NCBI RefSeq assembly: GCF_005885815.1
Contig: NZ_CP040602.1
Span: 387,630 to 451,629, forward strand
Length of the DNA stretch: 64,000 nt
Direction of reading: 5' to 3'
Source: Thiomicrorhabdus sediminis
Lineage (GTDB): Bacteria; Pseudomonadota; Gammaproteobacteria; Thiomicrospirales; Thiomicrospiraceae
Shown here one piece after another: positions 29,209 to 37,407 of this stretch (positions are counted from its first letter, which is position 1; each line of letters begins with the position of its first letter). Both the position numbers and the translations under genes were made by a program. The notes below the pieces were generated by a model. It made no database searches and was not told where the DNA came from. It saw only the letters and a program-made list of their open reading frames with translations.

Positions 29209-29517
29209 ATGAGTACTGAATACGGTATTGCTTTAGGAATGATTGAAACACGTGGTCTAGTACCAGCTATCGAAGCAGCTGATGCGATGACCAAAGCGGC
29301 AGAAGTACGTCTAGTAAGCCGTGAGTTCGTAGGTGGCGGTTACGTTACTGTAATGGTTCGTGGTGAAACTGGTGCGGTAAACGCTGCAGTTCGCGCTGGT
29401 GCTGATGCGTGTGAGCGCGTTGGTGACGGTCTTGTTGCTGCGCACATCATTGCACGTCCTCACAAAGAAGTTGAGCCAGTTCTTACTGCTGGTGGTAACT
29501 CAGCGAGCCGTAGCTAA
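29209..29517 (+). CDS. csoS1: Carboxysome shell hexamer CsoS1, copy 2 with C-terminal extension
   Basis: Same BMC shell fold as copy 1 but 102 residues, ending LTAGGNSASRS in place of LAAK. A C-terminal tail of this kind is reminiscent of CsoS1B. The first about 270 nt match copy 1 except for one silent change in the Thr28 codon (ACC for ACT), so the pair is a very recent duplication or is kept alike by gene conversion. The gap to copy 1 is 25 bp and contains AAGGAGAAAGTA as ribosome site. Confidence 0.97.
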   Translation: MSTEYGIALGMIETRGLVPAIEAADAMTKAAEVRLVSREFVGGGYVTVMVRGETGAVNAAVRAGADACERVGDGLVAAHIIARPHKEVEPVLTAGGNSASRS

Positions 29518-29577
29518 TAAACGGAAGTCTGAAACGATCGCTCGTTTGAGTGATTGTCTCGGATATTAGGAGGGAGC

Positions 29578-30126
29578 ATGCAATATTCGTCAAGAATACC
29601 AGGAAATGTTATGCCAGGTGCCGGTGCACATCCTCAAGTACCTCAATATCAGAACGTTCCTGCGAACGGACAGATTTTGGGTTATTTGGGGCGTGCGTTG
29701 AGCATGGAGTTTTCCGCTGGTCAGCATTACCTCGCGCAAGCGTCCTTGTCAAAGTTCCGTAATGAAATGAGTTTCGCTGAAGGTTTTGTCACCTTGGCGA
29801 ACGAAGAGTTCCAACATGCGAATCTGATTACAGACCGTATGGTGGCACAAGGTGCTCTACCGTCAGGCAGTATTTTACGTCCTGCGGGAGTATCGAATAA
29901 TGTGATTGAAGCTTTACGTACTTGTGAAGAGCGCGAAGTCGCTTTGATCAATCTGTATGCGGAAGCGACCAATTACTGTGCCAATGTAGGGGCTCAGCAA
30001 GATCATGCTCTATTCAGCCGATTATTGGAAGAAGAGCAGGCGCAGTTGATGAGAGTCAACTCTTGGATTCAAGAGTATTATCAGACGATGAGTCAGCAGC
30101 AACAGCCTTACGGGAGCTTTGTGTGA
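29578..30126 (+). CDS. Carboxysome-operon ferritin-like (bacterioferritin-like) protein
   Basis: Four-helix ferritin-like protein of the kind found at the end of alpha-carboxysome operons; its role there is not settled (iron or redox handling has been proposed). It has 182 residues from ATG 29578, which has AGGAGGGAGC just before it; the frame extends upstream to 29554 without a ribosome site. A Pro/Gly-rich N-terminal tail (about 1-35) precedes the helices. Likely di-iron ligands are in SMEFSAGQHYL, ANEEFQHANL, CEEREVAL and LEEEQAQL. The stop overlaps the next start (GTGA). Confidence 0.9.
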   Translation: MQYSSRIPGNVMPGAGAHPQVPQYQNVPANGQILGYLGRALSMEFSAGQHYLAQASLSKFRNEMSFAEGFVTLANEEFQHANLITDRMVAQGALPSGSILRPAGVSNNVIEALRTCEEREVALINLYAEATNYCANVGAQQDHALFSRLLEEEQAQLMRVNSWIQEYYQTMSQQQQPYGSFV

Positions 30127-30386
30127 ACGATAGATGGAAACAAAAGTCGAAACCGGCTAGTTTAGAGGCCCGCTTTGAGTTTGACAGTTTCGAGATTCTT
30201 CGTGAATTTCTTGATCAGACTGCTGAAATCGCGGAGCAACTAGAACATCATCCTAATATCAGTTTTTCTAAACAACATGTGTCCATGATTATTTATGCAA
30301 AAACTGGTGAGTTAATGGATATAGATTTTGAACTGCAAAGTTCATTTGATAAGGTTTATGATTCACTTGTTACCACTACAAGTTAG
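30123..30386 (+). CDS. PCD-like Rubisco assembly factor (acRAF-type)
   Basis: Pterin-4a-carbinolamine-dehydratase fold. In alpha-carboxysome operons such proteins act as Rubisco chaperones rather than enzymes. It has 87 residues if translation starts at GTG 30123, whose last bases overlap the ferritin stop as GTGA. An open frame continues to 30063, but that part lies inside the ferritin gene. Visible PCD-like segments are ARFEFDSFEILREFLDQTAEIAEQLEHHPNI and IYAKTGELMDIDFEL. The dehydratase HH-P motif is present as EHHPNI. The His of the usual second motif (T H) is replaced by Ala-Lys, which supports a non-catalytic role. It is the last gene of the operon. Confidence 0.85.
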   Translation: MNDRWKQKSKPASLEARFEFDSFEILREFLDQTAEIAEQLEHHPNISFSKQHVSMIIYAKTGELMDIDFELQSSFDKVYDSLVTTTS

Positions 30387-30419
30387 CGCAGCCTGATTTA
30401 GGATTTATTCCTGGATCTT

Positions 30420-30451
30420 AAAAACCCAAGCTTAGTCTTGGGTTTTTTTTT
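30420..30451 (+). terminator. Rho-independent terminator closing the carboxysome operon
   Basis: CCCAAG (30425-30430), 6-nt loop, CTTGGG (30437-30442), then T9. It marks the operon end, so csoS4 or csoSCA genes cannot follow on the same transcript. Confidence 0.93.
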
Positions 30452-30575
30452 GCCTGAAATTTATTTTAAGAGCCTTTCTGAGTGTTATCGATAATGGGTT
30501 TAACTGGGTGTACGTGTTAGAATAGTCGCTATTAAGAAGTTGCTGTGCAGTCAGCTATTTTCAATAGGAAATTTC

Positions 30576-31625
30576 ATGGAACAAACTACAGTCAAAATCG
30601 GTATTGTCGGTGGGACAGGTTATACCGGTGTCGAGCTTTTAAGAATTCTAGCCAATCATAATCAGGCACAAGTCGTCGCGATTACTTCACGAAGTGAGTC
30701 GGGTGTTAAGGTGGCGGATATGTACCCCAATCTGCGTGGTATCTATGACCTGGCTTTTTCCGAACCAACGGTAGAAGTGTTGCAGGCGTGTGATGTGGTG
30801 TTTTTTGCGACTCCGCACGGCGTGGCGATGAGTATGGCGCACGAATTGACGGCAGCCGGTGTTAAGGTGATCGATCTGGCCGCGGATTTCCGTATCAATG
30901 ACTTGGCCGTCTGGAGCAAATGGTATGGCCTGGAACACACTTGTGAGGATTTGATGCCACAGGTTGCCTATGGTTTGCCGGAGGTTTTCCGTGAGCAAGT
31001 CAAACAAGCGAACATCATTGCCAATCCGGGCTGTTATCCAACCAGCATTCTTTTGGCATTGAAACCGTTGATTGATCACGACCTGATTGATGTCAGTGAT
31101 ATTGTCGCCGATGGTAAATCGGGTGTTAGCGGGGCCGGTCGTGGCGCCAATGTTGCCATGTTGGGTGCTGAAATGAGTGAAAGCTTTAAGGCTTATGGTG
31201 TAGCAGGGCATCGTCATCTTCCCGAGATGCAGGATAAACTAATGCAGATGGCGGAGCAAAACATCGGGCTGACTTTCGTACCGCATTTGGTACCGATGAT
31301 TCGTGGTATGGAATCTTCCGTTTATGCCAACCTTAAAACTGATATGGGCCAAGATCAGTTGCAGACGCTGTTTGAAGAGTGCTATGCGGATGAGACTTTT
31401 GTCGATGTTATGCCAGCCGGCAGTTTACCTGAGACGCGTATGGTCAAGGGGTCCAATATGTGCCGTATGGCCGTGTATCGTCCACCGGGGAGTAATAAGG
31501 TCGTGGTGACTTCGGTGATTGATAACTTGGTTAAAGGTGCAGCGGGGCAAGCGGTTCAGAATATGAATATTCTTTTCGGTCTGCCGGAAAACAGTGGTTT
31601 GAACCAGGTCGCTTTATTACCTTAA
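30576..31625 (+). CDS. argC: N-acetyl-gamma-glutamyl-phosphate reductase
   Basis: NADPH-dependent step of arginine synthesis. It has 349 residues from ATG 30576 ([22 protein letters not shown], with ATAGGAAATTTC before it); the frame continues 12 codons upstream without family support. The dinucleotide motif is [10 protein letters not shown] at 9-18 and the catalytic Cys153 lies in NPGCYPTS. Monocistronic, between the carboxysome terminator and erpA. Confidence 0.97.
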   Translation: MEQTTVKIGIVGGTGYTGVELLRILANHNQAQVVAITSRSESGVKVADMYPNLRGIYDLAFSEPTVEVLQACDVVFFATPHGVAMSMAHELTAAGVKVIDLAADFRINDLAVWSKWYGLEHTCEDLMPQVAYGLPEVFREQVKQANIIANPGCYPTSILLALKPLIDHDLIDVSDIVADGKSGVSGAGRGANVAMLGAEMSESFKAYGVAGHRHLPEMQDKLMQMAEQNIGLTFVPHLVPMIRGMESSVYANLKTDMGQDQLQTLFEECYADETFVDVMPAGSLPETRMVKGSNMCRMAVYRPPGSNKVVVTSVIDNLVKGAAGQAVQNMNILFGLPENSGLNQVALLP

Positions 31626-31668
31626 AGATTGGCAAGTTCTCAAATGCTAACAGCGTTTTTATGTGTTT

Positions 31669-31679
31669 ATTGCTATAAT
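31669..31679 (+). promoter_or_regulatory. Extended -10 promoter upstream of erpA
   Basis: TTATTGCTATAAT contains TGC-TATAAT, an extended -10 with a perfect hexamer (31674-31679); no good -35 is seen, as is usual for this class. It is about 80 bp before erpA. An IscR site could lie here but was not identified. Confidence 0.55.
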
Positions 31680-31758
31680 ATTCATCTTGCTACATTAAAT
31701 TGATCGCTAGGCATATTTTGATATGGTCACCGCGATCTAGAATAAAAAGGAAGCAGAA

Positions 31759-32100
31759 ATGTCTGATATTCCACAACCATTAAATTTCACAGAAGCGGCG
31801 GCTTTAAAAGTCAGTGGCTTGATTGAAGATGAGCAGAACCCGAACCTTAAACTGCGTGTTTATATCACAGGCGGTGGTTGTTCCGGTTTCTCATACGGAT
31901 TCACTTTCGATGAATCGCAAGCGGATGATGATACCGTAGTCACTCGTGATGGTGTGACTTTGCTGGTTGATCCTATGAGCTTCCAGTACTTGGTTGGTGC
32001 CAAAATCGACTATCTAGAAGACCTGCAGGGCGCGCGTTTTGTGATTGAAAACCCAAATGCGACAACAACCTGTGGATGTGGTTCGTCATTTAGTGTTTAA
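31759..32100 (+). CDS. erpA: Iron-sulfur cluster insertion protein ErpA
   Basis: A-type carrier that delivers 4Fe-4S clusters to apoproteins. It has 113 residues with the three conserved cysteines: Cys41 in [11 protein letters not shown], and Cys105 and Cys107 in [10 protein letters not shown]. The start is preceded by AAAAGGAAGCAGAA. ErpA is chosen over IscA because it is not in an isc operon and has the family N-terminus [11 protein letters not shown]. Confidence 0.93.
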   Translation: MSDIPQPLNFTEAAALKVSGLIEDEQNPNLKLRVYITGGGCSGFSYGFTFDESQADDDTVVTRDGVTLLVDPMSFQYLVGAKIDYLEDLQGARFVIENPNATTTCGCGSSFSV

Positions 32101-32188
32101 CCGCTAACCATAAGACGTTTAAACAGTTAAAGAAATCAACATTAGCGCCCTGGACTGTGTCTGGGGCGAATTATTTTAGGGCAATGCA

Positions 32189-33346
32189 ATGCAATATATT
32201 CCAGGACTTGCTGGTGTACCAGCGACTGAATCGAAAATTTCCTATATTGATGGTCAACAAGGGCTATTGACATATAGAGGCTTTGATATTCAAGAGTTGG
32301 CAGAACATTCAACATTTGAAGAAACCACCCTGTTGTTATTGTTTGGTCATTTGCCTACCGCTGATGAATTGACCACCTTTGATAAGCTGTTACGTGAAAA
32401 TCGCCGCGTTAAATACAATATTCGTGAAATCATGAAGAACTTGCCGACTACCACTCACCCAATGCACATGCTGCAGGTGGTGGTTGCCAGTCTGGCGAGT
32501 TTCTATCCTAGTACCGAGTACATGAAAGGCGGTTCGGAAAACCAGGACTACATAAATGATGTAACGGTGAAAATCATCGCCCATATGGGGACTCTTGTAG
32601 CCAATTGGGAGCATATGCGCAATGGCTTTGACCCAATTGAGCCACGTAAAGATCTGAACTATGCGGAAAACTTTTTGTATATGGTGACCGGGGAGGAGCC
32701 TGACAAGGATTGGGCTCGACTGCTGGATGCGATTCTGATCTTGCATGCCGAGCACACCATTAATGCATCGACCTTTACCACTATGGTTACCGGTTCGACA
32801 CTGGCCAACCCTTGTTCGGTAATCTCATCGGCGATTGCTTCTTTATCAGGCCCGTTACACGGTGGTGCCAACCAGAAGGTGATCGAGATGCTGGATGAGA
32901 TCGGCACGCCTGAGAAAGCGCGTCCTTATATCGAGCAACGTCTTGCCGATAAAAAGGTGATCTGGGGAATGGGGCACCGTGAATATAAGACCAAAGATCC
33001 ACGTGCTACCATTCTGCAAAAACTGTCTATGGAATTATTGGAAAAGAAATCCGGTGCCGGCGAGTTAAGTGCCGCGTTTGAAACCGCCATGGAAGTCGAA
33101 CGTGTGTGTGAAGAGCTGCTCGGTCATAAAGGCGTGTATCCAAACGTCGATTTCTATTCAGGCATCCTTTATAAGGAAATGGGCTTTGATCCAGGCCTGT
33201 TTACGCCGATCTTTGCGGTGGCGCGTTCTGCGGGATGGATGGCACACTGGCGTGAACAGCTGCAGAACAATAAGATCTTCAGACCGACTCAGGTTTATAC
33301 CGGATCAGGTAAGGCTTGTTATATTCCGCTTGCTGAGCGTGAATGA
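32189..33346 (+). CDS. gltA: Citrate synthase
   Basis: Condenses oxaloacetate with acetyl-CoA. It has 385 residues, the shorter, Gram-positive/archaeal-like or methylcitrate-synthase-like type rather than the approximately 430-residue E. coli type. Catalytic landmarks: HAEHTINAS, LHGGANQKVIEML, MGHREYKTKDPRA and the Asp in the NVDFYSGILYKEMGF stretch. In an autotroph the cycle may run incompletely, for biosynthesis. A 2-methylcitrate synthase role cannot be excluded, but no prp genes are nearby. GTAGG-type ribosome site is weak (TTTTAGGGCA). Confidence 0.92.
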   Translation: MQYIPGLAGVPATESKISYIDGQQGLLTYRGFDIQELAEHSTFEETTLLLLFGHLPTADELTTFDKLLRENRRVKYNIREIMKNLPTTTHPMHMLQVVVASLASFYPSTEYMKGGSENQDYINDVTVKIIAHMGTLVANWEHMRNGFDPIEPRKDLNYAENFLYMVTGEEPDKDWARLLDAILILHAEHTINASTFTTMVTGSTLANPCSVISSAIASLSGPLHGGANQKVIEMLDEIGTPEKARPYIEQRLADKKVIWGMGHREYKTKDPRATILQKLSMELLEKKSGAGELSAAFETAMEVERVCEELLGHKGVYPNVDFYSGILYKEMGFDPGLFTPIFAVARSAGWMAHWREQLQNNKIFRPTQVYTGSGKACYIPLAERE

Positions 33347-33363
33347 TAGTTAAGTATGGTTAA

Positions 33364-33391
33364 TAAAAAGGCTCCAGATGGAGCCTTTTTT
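33364..33391. terminator. Bidirectional terminator between citrate synthase and anmK
   Basis: AAAAAGGCTCC, AGAT loop, GGAGCCTTTTTT: an almost perfectly symmetric stem with A- and T-runs on either side, ending both convergent transcripts. Confidence 0.92.
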
Positions 33392-33413
33392 ATAGCGGCA
33401 ATCTTTTAGCGGC

Positions 33414-34532
33414 TTAAGGATGCCACAAACCTCCTAAAACAGCATTACGTTGTGCACCGGTAACACTGGCAAGGGGGACGCTTTGCAGCTCGATACGTTG
33501 CTGGGCGAGCCAGGCACACATCATCGCTTCAATGGCATCGGCAGCGATATCCAGCTGATCGGAGCTAATCACTTTAAAGCTTGGTAAAAATTGTTGTAAG
33601 CGCGCCATTAGATAAGGGTTGTAGGCACCACCTCCACTAATAATGATATTGCCTGTTCGATCACTGGGCAGGCGTTCGATATCTTGGCTGATCGTCTTCG
33701 CGGTCAGTTCTGCCAGGGTTGCCATAATGTCTAGGTTGGAAATCCTGTCTAACTGATCGAGTTTGTGTTGCAACCATTGCCAATTGAATAGATCTCGCCC
33801 CGTGCTTTTCGGATAGTTCTGTGCAAAGTAGCTATCAGCTAAACAAAGCGTTAGTAACGCTGAATTGACCCGGCCTTGCTGCGCAATGGCGCCATCGGCA
33901 TCATAGGATTGGGCAAATTCACGCTGGCTTAATTCATCCATCAGGCAATTGCCCGGGCCGCAATCCCAACCGATGATTGGTTGATGGTTATTCATTCCCG
34001 GCAGAAAACTGATATTGGCAATGCCGCCAATATTGACGACAAAAGTATCATGCATTTGGCTGAATAATGCCTGATGAAAGGCCGGGGCAAAAGGAGCGCC
34101 TTGACCGCCTAAAGCCATGTCGTCGACACGAAAATCACCGGCTACTTGAATGCCGGTCTGCTTTGCGATAATCGCCGGATGGCCAATTTGTAACGTCATC
34201 GGAATATGTGGGGCGTGGTAAATGGTTTGGCCGTGGCTGCCGATGGCACAGATATCAGATTTGTCGAGCCGGTTTTGTTTAAGTAATGTTTGCGTCGCTG
34301 CGGCAAATTCATTGGCAACACTGTATTGCAGCTGACACAAGGTTTCTAGACTGATTTCGCAGTTTTGATTAAGCTTCAACAGCTGGTCTTTTAAAGCCGT
34401 GCTTAAAGGGTAGGTGGCAAACTCGATCAGCTCGATATGAGCGTCATCAATATGTACCAAGGCACTATCAATGCCGTCTGCACTGGTGCCTGACATTAAA
34501 CCGATAAAAAGCTTACTGTCAGGGTTAGCCAT
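33414..34532 (-). CDS. anmK: Anhydro-N-acetylmuramic acid kinase
   Basis: Phosphorylates and opens 1,6-anhydroMurNAc from recycled peptidoglycan. It has 372 residues. GLMSGTSADGIDSALV at 11-26 is the family signature; VNIGGIANISFL and IGWDCGPGNCLMDEL are nucleotide and sugar-binding segments. Its ATG overlaps the stop of the M23 peptidase gene (TAATG), so the two wall-turnover genes are translationally coupled. Confidence 0.96.
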   Translation of the reverse strand: MANPDSKLFIGLMSGTSADGIDSALVHIDDAHIELIEFATYPLSTALKDQLLKLNQNCEISLETLCQLQYSVANEFAAATQTLLKQNRLDKSDICAIGSHGQTIYHAPHIPMTLQIGHPAIIAKQTGIQVAGDFRVDDMALGGQGAPFAPAFHQALFSQMHDTFVVNIGGIANISFLPGMNNHQPIIGWDCGPGNCLMDELSQREFAQSYDADGAIAQQGRVNSALLTLCLADSYFAQNYPKSTGRDLFNWQWLQHKLDQLDRISNLDIMATLAELTAKTISQDIERLPSDRTGNIIISGGGAYNPYLMARLQQFLPSFKVISSDQLDIAADAIEAMMCAWLAQQRIELQSVPLASVTGAQRNAVLGGLWHP

Positions 34533-35833
34533 TATTCAAAACCTTTGGCGATATAGGTTTGGCCATCAATTCGATCCAGCTGAGACAGCAAAAAGCGGCT
34601 GTTCTGTTTAAAACGCTGTTTATATTTTGCCGCCACCGGATTGGCAGCCGGGAATTTCATTTTCAATGGGTCAACGTGTTTACCGTTGATACGGAATTCA
34701 TAATGCAGATGTACGCCGGTTGCCAAGCCCGTCATCCCCATATAACCGATGACATCGCCCTGTTTCACATACTGACCACGCTTGAATTTACCAAACTTAG
34801 AAAGGTGGCCGTACACGGTCATGTATTTACCGGCATGTTGAATTTTGACGTGATTACCATAGCCGTTACCCCAGCCGCGGGTAATGATTTTACCGCTACC
34901 TGTGGCACGGATCGGTGTGCCTTTAGGGCCGCCGTAATCGACACCACGGTGTGAACGCCACTTTTTCAATACCGGGTGGAAGCGTTTAGGGTTGAATTTG
35001 GAGGTTATGCGCACATAATCAACCGGGTTGCGCAGAAAGGCTTTTTTCAGGTTTTTGCCGTTGTCGTCATAAAAGCCGATAACCTTGTCCTTGTCACGAA
35101 GGATGAAGCCATTATGAGTTTCACGACCGCCATTGGTGGTGATTTGCGCAGCCAGAATGTCGCCGTCGCCAATATATTCACCATTTAGGTAGCGCGTTTC
35201 ATAAATGACCTTAAAGGTATCACCCTTGTAGAACTCGCGAATAAAGTCGATATCCCAAGCGAACATATCGGCCAGCTGCATAATGCTTTTTGCGCTTAGG
35301 CCTGCTCGCTCAGCGGCAAGATAAAATGCGCCTTCGATTTTTCCATAGGCCGTTTCGGTACGAATTTCGACATCGGAAACCTTTTCATCAATAAAGTAAC
35401 CGTTCTCGGTTTTCACCAGCTCATAAGAGACGGTTTGTGTCTTAGGGTAAAGGATTTTTTGCAGTTGTTGGTCGCTATCGATCCATACGGTCAGTTCATC
35501 GCCGACCTTTAAATCGGTAATCAGTTTGCTGTTTTTCGTGCGGGCAATTTTATATACCGTGGTGGCGCCGATATTGATTTTTTCCAATGCCGTGCTCAAG
35601 GAGTCGTTCGGGCGGATTTTGATCTTATGCTGTTGCCAATTTTCTGTTGGGTCCTGAAAGGTTTGCGCAGTCTTGTCGGCTTCATCTTTGGCTAATGGCG
35701 GTAGAGGCAGGTTGATAGTTTTTGCCGGCAGGTTGGCTATAGAGCTGGTAGGCAAGAAAATAATAACGGTAAATATCAGAATAAAACTGATAAGAAGTTT
35801 GTGCAGGGTTGTATTTTTGAGCAAGGTTCTCAT
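34532..35833 (-). CDS. M23 family peptidoglycan endopeptidase, MepM-like
   Basis: Probable zinc DD-endopeptidase that opens cross-links for wall growth. It has 433 residues. An N-terminal membrane anchor or signal lies at about 12-33. An OapA/LysM-like region (RPNDSLSTALEKINI...LKVGDELTV) lies at about 75-135. The C-terminal M23 domain has HRGVDYGG (HxxxD zinc pair) and VHLHYEFRINGKHVDP (HxH zinc motif). It is followed immediately by anmK. The arrangement peptidase-anmK is common near tyrS in gammaproteobacteria; tyrS itself is not here. Confidence 0.93.
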   Translation of the reverse strand: MRTLLKNTTLHKLLISFILIFTVIIFLPTSSIANLPAKTINLPLPPLAKDEADKTAQTFQDPTENWQQHKIKIRPNDSLSTALEKINIGATTVYKIARTKNSKLITDLKVGDELTVWIDSDQQLQKILYPKTQTVSYELVKTENGYFIDEKVSDVEIRTETAYGKIEGAFYLAAERAGLSAKSIMQLADMFAWDIDFIREFYKGDTFKVIYETRYLNGEYIGDGDILAAQITTNGGRETHNGFILRDKDKVIGFYDDNGKNLKKAFLRNPVDYVRITSKFNPKRFHPVLKKWRSHRGVDYGGPKGTPIRATGSGKIITRGWGNGYGNHVKIQHAGKYMTVYGHLSKFGKFKRGQYVKQGDVIGYMGMTGLATGVHLHYEFRINGKHVDPLKMKFPAANPVAAKYKQRFKQNSRFLLSQLDRIDGQTYIAKGFE

Positions 35834-36025
35834 TTTAAACTTTCAACAAAGCCTCTTTTCTTTAAAGAAATACGCAGAGTTTGTACGTTATGGGGATCAA
35901 CAAACTGAGCTGGCGTTAACCAGAAAATCATTTAAGTTCATCCGTCATTATAACGAATCACCCCGGCTTGGCTACGGCTGTCGCTAAAAAAGTACTAAGT
36001 TTTAACTAAAATTTTGTTGACGGTT

Positions 36026-36274
36026 TTAGTTACGGCCAGCCACCTCAATGCAGATATCACAACCATAATCGGTAGCGGTGCAATCGAGCCAGATGTGCTT
36101 GTTTACCTTTACCCATGAAGCAATGTCTTTTTCTGCGCCACTATCGGTACAGCTAATGCAGATTTTGCTGCCTTTAGTGCAGCTCCTAACCTGTTGCTGC
36201 AGTTTAATTACCGGCATCGGGCATTTCAATCCTTTAGCGTCGATTCGCATGATTTGTTCACTATTTTCTGTCAT
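36026..36274 (-). CDS. TusA/SirA-family sulfur carrier protein
   Basis: Small sulfur-transfer protein. The CPxP signature is KGLKCPMPVIKL; Cys in this motif carries the persulfide. The protein has 82 residues if it starts at ATG 36274 (MTENSEQIMRIDAKGLKCP), the usual TusA length; an in-frame ATG at 36313 would add 13 residues. Four further cysteines (RSCTKG, ICISCTD, LDCTATDYGCDIC) are unusual for TusA. In a sulfur oxidiser such a protein might serve dissimilatory sulfur metabolism instead of tRNA thiolation, but the gene stands alone, so the role is open. Confidence 0.8.
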   Translation of the reverse strand: MTENSEQIMRIDAKGLKCPMPVIKLQQQVRSCTKGSKICISCTDSGAEKDIASWVKVNKHIWLDCTATDYGCDICIEVAGRN

Positions 36275-36397
36275 TGTTAAGCAACCCTGTGCTGGAGATT
36301 TATCAATCACCATGAATCTTTAAATGAATTCGTCTATTTTAGCCTGAAAAGCGTGAATTTCATGTTTTTTCTGGTCTTTTCACGGCACAAAATAAGT

Positions 36398-36403
36398 TAT
36401 AAT
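36398..36403 (+). promoter_or_regulatory. Perfect -10 box upstream of glyQ
   Basis: TATAAT at 36398-36403, about 85 bp before the glyQ start. The -35 region is poor by eye (TTTTCA at 15-bp spacing). Confidence 0.45.
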
Positions 36404-36488
36404 TGACGACATTTTTTCGGACTTGATGGCTAAGAGTTCAATCAAGTGACAAACTCCGTATTTAAGAATTCTAAAGAGGTTTTTCATA

Positions 36489-37406
36489 GTGTCGGCAAAT
36501 GCAGCAACGGATATTCGCACTTTCCAAGGTTTGATACAGACCTTGCAAGCTTTCTGGGCAGAGCAGGGTTGTGTGGTAATGCAGCCTTACGATAATGAAA
36601 TGGGAGCAGGGACTTTCCATCCATCTACATTTCTTCGCGCGGTAGGGCCTGAGCCTTGGCGTGCCGCTTATGTTCAGCCATGTCGTCGTCCGACTGACGG
36701 TCGTTACGGCGAAAATCCGAACCGTCTGCAGCACTACTACCAGTTCCAAGTCATGCTCAAGCCGTCTCCTGACAATATTCAGGAGCTTTATCTCGAATCT
36801 TTGAAAAAGATGGGCATTGATCCACTAGAGCACGATATCCGTTTTGTTGAAGACAATTGGGAGTCGCCAACTTTGGGTGCCTGGGGGCTTGGCTGGGAAG
36901 TCTGGATGAACGGTATGGAAGTGACACAGTTCACTTATTTCCAGCAGGTCGGCGGACTGGAATGTCGTCCGGTGACTGGTGAAATCACCTATGGTCTTGA
37001 GCGCATCGCCATGTATTTGCAGGGTGTGGATTCGGTTTATGACCTGACTTGGGTAGATGGTCCAGGTGGTAAGGTGACCTATGGTGATGTGTTCCACCAA
37101 AACGAAGTGGAAATGTCGACCTATAACTTTGAAAAGGCCGATACAGAGATTCTGTTTAGAACCTTTGATGAATGCGAACAGATTTTTAGCGAGCTGGTTG
37201 AAGCAAAACTGCCTCTACCGGCTTATGAACAGGTATTAAAAGCCTCCCATGCCTTCAATATGTTGGATGCACGTCATGCCATCAGTGTAACCGAGCGAGC
37301 GCGCTTTATCGGTCGTGTCCGTACTATGGCGCGTCAGATTGCGCAGTCATATTACGAAGGTCGAGAAGCGCTTGGCTTCCCGTTGGTAAAAGAGGAGGCA
37401 AAATAA
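36489..37406 (+). CDS. glyQ: Glycyl-tRNA synthetase alpha subunit
   Basis: Catalytic class II subunit of the bacterial alpha2beta2 enzyme. It has 305 residues and starts at GTG 36489 with AAAGAGG upstream. Signatures: [43 protein letters not shown] and [24 protein letters not shown]. It lies 1 nt before glyS. Confidence 0.98.
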   Translation: MSANAATDIRTFQGLIQTLQAFWAEQGCVVMQPYDNEMGAGTFHPSTFLRAVGPEPWRAAYVQPCRRPTDGRYGENPNRLQHYYQFQVMLKPSPDNIQELYLESLKKMGIDPLEHDIRFVEDNWESPTLGAWGLGWEVWMNGMEVTQFTYFQQVGGLECRPVTGEITYGLERIAMYLQGVDSVYDLTWVDGPGGKVTYGDVFHQNEVEMSTYNFEKADTEILFRTFDECEQIFSELVEAKLPLPAYEQVLKASHAFNMLDARHAISVTERARFIGRVRTMARQIAQSYYEGREALGFPLVKEEAK

Positions 37407-37407
37407 G

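Noticed and set aside
29209-29517. Second csoS1 as an assembly duplication artefact
   Set aside because: The 3' end differs, the spacers differ and there is a silent change, so it is a real second gene, although extra collapsed copies cannot be ruled out.
30063-30122. Upstream extension of the PCD-like protein beginning MDSRVLSDDESAATALRELC
   Set aside because: It is encoded inside the ferritin gene in another frame and does not resemble the family; the coupled GTG at 30123 is a better start.
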